Assembly: GCF_006385705.1 (NCBI RefSeq)
Contig: NZ_VFRQ01000003.1
Location: forward strand, 62,001 to 126,000
Direction: 5' to 3'
DNA length: 64,000 nucleotides
DNA from: Pontibacter mangrovi
GTDB lineage: Bacteria > Bacteroidota > Bacteroidia > Cytophagales > Hymenobacteraceae
The notes below the pieces were generated by a model. It was not told the origin of the DNA and made no database searches. It saw only the letters and a program-made list of their open reading frames with translations. Position numbers and translations under genes: made by a program. This document shows, piece by piece, positions 60,377 through 64,000 of the stretch (positions within the stretch are counted from its first letter, which is position 1; each line of letters starts with the position of its first letter).

Positions 60377-61411
60377 CTAAACGAAAGTGACGCTTTCACT
60401 AAACAAACCGGGTAAGTTGCCTATTATTTTATGGTAATTTTCATCGGCTTCAGCGATAAAATTGGCGAATGAGTAGACCTTTCTACCACACATGGCAGCA
60501 TAAATACCCACAGAGCTAACAAACACATAAAACGTCAATTCCTTTAACTCCTGGCTTCCGGCCAATAGCTCCAGGCATACTTGCTGTGGTATTTCCCTTA
60601 TCGTGATACGGGATTCATAAGACGCAAAAATATCTTTATAAAGAACGGAAGAAGCCGGCTTCTCCACTTGCTCCGGATGATATTTTACCCAAAGCTCGCG
60701 CACACCGTTTTTCTCCAGCCAGTCCAACGTTTTCTTTAAGGCCATTTGCATGCTTTCTGCTGTCGTCAGCTTATTCTCCACACTGGCATCCAACACTAGC
60801 ACATGTTTATACGGTAATTCATCGGCCGCATTCTCTATCGCCAGGGGCAGCAATTTCTTTCTAGGGAACCCAGGGAACGAGGAGGGTGAAAGGCCGAAGG
60901 CATGGGCGTAGCCGGGGTCAAAAAAGCGGATGGTAAAACTAAGCCTCCCCCAGTAATTCACCCATTTCAAGGCTTCATACCGCCAGGTAGCTTTCCCTAC
61001 AGGACGTAGCTCTTTGTTTACTTTATCGAGGGTAAGGTAAGATACAACACCCTCTTCTATAAGGCTAAAGCCAGAGCACTGCTTATGCGACATAAACATT
61101 CTGATAAAGTCCATGCCGGTCTGGTGTGTGTAGACATGGTATTCACTTTTCCCTATCAGTTGTTCAATTAGCTTATTAAAACCGTGAAGCTTAGCCCAGC
61201 CTTTCCAGAACCGTTTCTCCACCGCAAATGAGTTTACAGGCTGTTGTACATAGGGAACAGTTATGTGCTTTATGCCAAGGCTGTCTGATTCAGGCACAAA
61301 CTTTCTGCCATACATGAACACGCAGTCTTCGTGCTTCAGCTTCTTATACTTAATTACCTGAAGGCTTACAATAAAGGTTATATGGCTGTGTATGTAGAAG
61401 AGGTGCTTCAT
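60377..61411 (-). CDS. sialyltransferase-like GT-B glycosyltransferase
   Basis: 344 residues, cytoplasmic. It has no obvious close family, but three short motifs of bacterial sialyltransferases (GT38/GT52/GT80/GT97) occur in the right order: acidic E-E-G in FSLIEEGVVSY (119-121, general acid/base D/E-D/E-G motif), HP in WVKYHPEQVEKP (245-246, CMP-binding) and a serine motif in YVFVSSVGIYAA (299-300). The distal half ends with a Rossmann-like strand pattern. Its start overlaps the stop of the flippase gene by 4 bp (ATGA). It probably adds a nonulosonic-acid-type sugar to a surface glycan; donor and acceptor are inference. Confidence 0.68.
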   Translation of the reverse strand: MKHLFYIHSHITFIVSLQVIKYKKLKHEDCVFMYGRKFVPESDSLGIKHITVPYVQQPVNSFAVEKRFWKGWAKLHGFNKLIEQLIGKSEYHVYTHQTGMDFIRMFMSHKQCSGFSLIEEGVVSYLTLDKVNKELRPVGKATWRYEALKWVNYWGRLSFTIRFFDPGYAHAFGLSPSSFPGFPRKKLLPLAIENAADELPYKHVLVLDASVENKLTTAESMQMALKKTLDWLEKNGVRELWVKYHPEQVEKPASSVLYKDIFASYESRITIREIPQQVCLELLAGSQELKELTFYVFVSSVGIYAAMCGRKVYSFANFIAEADENYHKIIGNLPGLFSESVTFV

Positions 61412-62832
61412 GAGGTTAACTTCAACTTTTTCTGGAGCAGTGCGGCGCCAAGTATGGATACGCCAAACAGAACTGCAGTTAACATGGTCTTTAACTCCAC
61501 ACTTACGCCTGAAAAGCTATACACGAAGGATAAGGCTGCAATTGTAAGTATAAACCAAAATCCAGGGTAGTACCTGAGCGCCATTTGAGTTCTGTACTCT
61601 TTAAGGAAATAGCCTGCGTATCCCATACACATAAAAGCTGCAAAGGTTGTAAAGGCCGCTACCTTGTAACCGAGCACGGGGATTAGCAGGAAGTTCAGAA
61701 GTATGTTGGAGAGCGCCGCTACAAGCGAGATGCGCCACAGCCTGCCCGTCAGTTCGCGGTAGGTCAGCAAATTTACAACAGCCAGGTACATGGGGCGAAA
61801 ATTTTGCGCCATCACGATCACAATAGCTAACTGGTATGCTTGCTGCAGATCGGCATTTCTGATCAAAACCCCGAAAATCTCCCTCATCCATAAACATACA
61901 AGGGTAGTTGCTACCAAATACATTGCCTGCAGAGAGAAAGTAAGCCGCCGAACCTGTTGTGTCGCAGAGGCAGAGTCTTGCTGGGCAAGTAGGCGCATGT
62001 AAAACGGGGAGGAAGCCTGCACAACTGCCCCACTGGCGGCCATAAAGTATGAGCCAAAATTCGAAGCGACGTTGTAGACACCAATCTGCCTCAGTGGCAC
62101 GCGTAGCCAACTTAAGATCAACTTATCCGAAATATCGAGTATGAAAAAGGACACTTGATGCGGGACAACTGGTAAAGAAACACGGAGCCAGCTTCTCACC
62201 CGTTTCAACCTCAACCTAAAAATTGGCCATAGTTGCTCCTTAACGTAAATGCTGTGAAAGTTAAGTACAAACCCAACACCTGCCCCCGCAAAGCTAGCGT
62301 AAAACCACCCTAGGTATCCTAACTTGAGATAGGCAATTGTGAAAATGTTGAGCCCGACTACAACACCTCCTATTGCCAGCGAGCGCAGCGCGATGAAAAC
62401 CGGGCGCTGCGATAACTGAAAAAATAAATTAGCCTGATGCTCTGTAGTGGCAAACAGGAGCAGCGGCAGACAATTAAGAGCTATAAGCAAACTTCGGTTT
62501 TCTACAGCTGCCTCAGGAATGCCAAAATACAGTACGCCAACTATAACCATAGTATACACCACCGACCATAAGCTGACAAACCCGTGCACCTGCCGCCACA
62601 CCCACTTAAACCGTGTCGGGTGCTTTACAAAGGTATTCACCATCACCACACTCAGGCCCAGCGACTGCACCATACCCAGCGCCGTCACGTAGGCGGTTAC
62701 CACGCCGGCCACGCCGTAGTCGGTGGTGGTGAGATGGGGCGTGATGATGGGCAGCGCCAAAACCCCGGCTATGCGCGGCAACTGCGCAGCCAGTCCGTAA
62801 ATTGCCGCATGAGACAGTAACTTCCGAAGCAT
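61408..62832 (-). CDS. polysaccharide flippase (Wzx/MATE-like, oligosaccharide flippase family)
   Basis: 474 residues with about 14 hydrophobic helices. The N-terminus IYGLAAQLPRIAGVLALPII and TTDYGVAGVVTAYVTALGMV resemble Wzx/RfbX proteins. A conserved-looking VVPHQVSFFILDISDKLIL precedes the second half. It moves lipid-linked glycans across the inner membrane. It overlaps the sialyltransferase-like gene by 4 bp, so the two form a coupled pair. No other polysaccharide genes are adjacent. Confidence 0.88.
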   Translation of the reverse strand: MLRKLLSHAAIYGLAAQLPRIAGVLALPIITPHLTTTDYGVAGVVTAYVTALGMVQSLGLSVVMVNTFVKHPTRFKWVWRQVHGFVSLWSVVYTMVIVGVLYFGIPEAAVENRSLLIALNCLPLLLFATTEHQANLFFQLSQRPVFIALRSLAIGGVVVGLNIFTIAYLKLGYLGWFYASFAGAGVGFVLNFHSIYVKEQLWPIFRLRLKRVRSWLRVSLPVVPHQVSFFILDISDKLILSWLRVPLRQIGVYNVASNFGSYFMAASGAVVQASSPFYMRLLAQQDSASATQQVRRLTFSLQAMYLVATTLVCLWMREIFGVLIRNADLQQAYQLAIVIVMAQNFRPMYLAVVNLLTYRELTGRLWRISLVAALSNILLNFLLIPVLGYKVAAFTTFAAFMCMGYAGYFLKEYRTQMALRYYPGFWFILTIAALSFVYSFSGVSVELKTMLTAVLFGVSILGAALLQKKLKLTS

Positions 62833-62987
62833 CGCTTAAAATTATACTTTATTTCCCAGCACGCAGCAATGCCGCCCTGTTTTCGTAAACAAGCCAACCA
62901 GTAAGACGAATGGCACCAATGGCGGCAAGGGTTTGTTGCCATACTTGTACTTTTGAGAGCCCCCAAAGCAAAAGCGCAAAAAATTAG

Positions 62988-62995
62988 TATATTTG
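62988..62995 (+). promoter_or_regulatory. -7 promoter element TATATTTG for the PSP1-domain gene
   Basis: An exact TAnnTTTG match 67 bp upstream of the GTG start. Confidence 0.6.
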
Positions 62996-63048
62996 TTACT
63001 TAACAGACTTAGAAAACAAGAATTAGCCCAGCTATATACTGGCTATAT

Positions 63049-63054
63049 AAGGAG
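63049..63054 (+). promoter_or_regulatory. Shine-Dalgarno AAGGAG
   Basis: AAGGAG lies 8 nt before the GTG at 63063. It decides the start of the next gene, which has no ATG nearby. Clear Shine-Dalgarno sequences are uncommon in Bacteroidota. Confidence 0.7.
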
Positions 63055-63062
63055 ATACAATT

Positions 63063-64000
63063 GTGGGATGTAGTTCATGTTCTAGTGGCGGATGCAGCAC
63101 TGGCACCAAACCGGGTGGCTGCAAAAGCAACGGCGGGTGCAGCACGGGAGGCTGCAACCGTTTAAATGTGTTCGACTGGCTCAGCGACATGGAAATACCG
63201 ACGTCGTTTGAGGAGTTTGACATTGTGGAGATACGATTTAAGGGAGGCCGCAAGGATTTCTTCCGAAATATAAACCGGCTGGACCTAACCACCGGCGACG
63301 CCGTGGTAGTGGATGTGCCCAATGGCCACCACATCGGCTTCGTGTCGCTGAAGGGTGAGCTCGTGCGCCTGCAGATGCTCAAGAAGAAAGTGGATAACAA
63401 CGAAGAGATCCGCAGCATCTACCGCATCGCCACCGAGCGCGATATGGAGAAGTTTAACGAGGCCCGCGACCAGGAAGGCACCACCATGTACCGTAGCCGC
63501 GAGATCATTCAGCAGCTCGGGCTCAGGATGAAGCTGTCGGACGTGGAGTACCAGGCTGACAGAAGCAAAGCCACGTTCTACTACTCCGCCGACGACCGTG
63601 TGGACTTCCGGGACCTGATCAAGAAGCTGGCCGAGGAGTTTAAGATACGTGTGGAGATGCGCCAGATAAGCCTGCGCCACGAGGCCGGCCGCCTGGGTGG
63701 CATCGGATCGTGCGGACGCGAGCTGTGCTGCTCTACCTGGCTCACCGATTTCAAGAGCGTTTCCACTACGGCGGCGCGTTACCAGAACCTCTCGCTGAAC
63801 CCGAGCAAACTGAGCGGCCAGTGCGGGCGCCTGAAGTGCTGCCTCAACTATGAGCTGGAGACGTACATGGATGCCCTGAAGGACATTCCGACGGTGAACC
63901 GGCCGCTGCAGACGCAGCAGGGCGATGCCATCCTTCAGAAGACCGACATCTTTAAGCGCATGATGTGGTTCGGCTACAAAGGCGACAACAACTGGTATCC
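63063..64000 (+). CDS. PSP1-domain protein (RicT/YaaT-like), 3' truncated
   Basis: At least 312 residues; the gene runs off the window. Start GTG 63063, supported by the AAGGAG. Residues 1-31 are a Gly/Ser/Cys segment with six cysteines (3, 6, 11, 20, 26, 31) in GCSSCSSGGC- and GGC-type units. The PSP1 domain follows: IVEIRFKGGRKDFFRNIN, DAVVVDVPNGHHIGFVSL, RMKLSDVEYQADRSKATFYY, then the Cys-rich signature IGSCGRELCCSTWL and LSGQCGRLKCCLNYEL. RicT of Bacillus works in an Fe-S-containing complex affecting RNA maturation. The cysteine leader is an addition to the core family. Confidence 0.92.
   Translation, partial: MGCSSCSSGGCSTGTKPGGCKSNGGCSTGGCNRLNVFDWLSDMEIPTSFEEFDIVEIRFKGGRKDFFRNINRLDLTTGDAVVVDVPNGHHIGFVSLKGELVRLQMLKKKVDNNEEIRSIYRIATERDMEKFNEARDQEGTTMYRSREIIQQLGLRMKLSDVEYQADRSKATFYYSADDRVDFRDLIKKLAEEFKIRVEMRQISLRHEAGRLGGIGSCGRELCCSTWLTDFKSVSTTAARYQNLSLNPSKLSGQCGRLKCCLNYELETYMDALKDIPTVNRPLQTQQGDAILQKTDIFKRMMWFGYKGDNNWY

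Larger units (their letters stand above)
62833..63062. other. 230-bp divergent intergenic region
   Basis: No gene seen. It holds TATACTT at ~62843, CATACTT at 62940, the -7 element at 62988-62995 and the Shine-Dalgarno of the next gene. Confidence 0.55.

Noticed and set aside
1..64000. Heptamer TATACTT as simply the -7 promoter box
   Set aside because: The consensus is TAnnTTTG. Most copies are inside genes or followed by bases that do not fit; only a few, such as 54175-54182, overlap a real match.
1..64000. CRISPR arrays, tRNA/rRNA genes, integrases or phage genes
   Set aside because: No regularly spaced identical repeats, no cloverleaf-like sequences, and no phage or integrase proteins were found. 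The only transposase is the RAYT.

Overview
The window is chromosomal DNA of a Bacteroidota bacterium, most likely Cytophagales and close to Hymenobacteraceae/Pontibacter (inferred from gene content, not from a search). Supporting signs are two type IX secretion (T9SS) cargo proteins with C-terminal sorting domains, several TAnnTTTG -7 promoter elements (one with a TTTG box 19 bp upstream), a curlin-repeat protein, DUF2723 and GWxTD-domain proteins, an OstA/LptD-amidase-MCE cluster, and intergenic repeat families common in this group. Gene density is high and almost everything is housekeeping. No phage, integrated plasmid, CRISPR array, rRNA or tRNA was seen.

Layout. 0.3-4.4 kb: methylmalonyl-CoA mutase (mutA, mutB), then a REP-associated transposase (RAYT) beside a 131-bp palindrome. 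5.2-10.3 kb: a small membrane-anchored protein, periplasmic trehalase, a secreted beta-propeller-like protein and meaB; these last two genes lie between two direct copies of a ~400-bp repeat. 10.9-15.6 kb: folB, a DivIVA protein, a WD40 protein, a phosphopantetheinyl transferase, a thioredoxin-fold protein and a transglutaminase-like protein. 15.7-24.7 kb: acyl-CoA carboxylase beta subunit, MlaD-like MCE protein, amidase, LptD, panB, an RluA-family pseudouridine synthase and a desaturase. 24.9-27.2 kb: the conserved rpsP-rimM-trmD-rplS set. 27.4-32.2 kb: a degenerate pyrophosphatase lipoprotein, a curlin-repeat protein, PTPS/QueD and FolE, and a TIGR01777 epimerase. 32.3-43.2 kb: PBP1A, a membrane methyltransferase-like protein, a UbiA-family protein, bacilliredoxin, purD and recQ. 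43.3-50.6 kb: kdsD, manC, rlmB, GWxTD lipoprotein and DUF2723 protein. 50.7-54.2 kb: two T9SS cargo proteins and birA. 54.2-59.0 kb: rsfS-ftsH-LUD-lpxH and a secreted protein. 59.0-64.0 kb: SMR transporter, GNAT protein, a sialyltransferase-like enzyme with a flippase, and the start of a PSP1/RicT protein.

How the genes fit together. mutA, mutB and meaB convert between methylmalonyl-CoA and succinyl-CoA; the biotin-dependent acyl-CoA carboxylase (beta subunit here, biotinylated partner elsewhere) and BirA are linked to that acyl-CoA chemistry. LptD, LpxH, KdsD, ManC, MlaD, amidase, PBP1A, the sialyltransferase-like protein and the flippase all serve the cell envelope. FolE, FolB and the PTPS-like enzyme belong to pterin/folate or queuosine chemistry.

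The most striking feature is not a gene. The heptamer AAGTATA (reverse complement TATACTT) occurs on the order of 110-120 times in the 64 kb by eye, where base composition predicts about five. It appears in both orientations, in coding and non-coding DNA, in several reading frames, and within terminator stems. Other repeat-level signals are the RAYT/palindrome pair, the 400-bp repeats with possibly paired RNA stems flanking meaB, and four low-complexity inverted repeats between co-directional genes.
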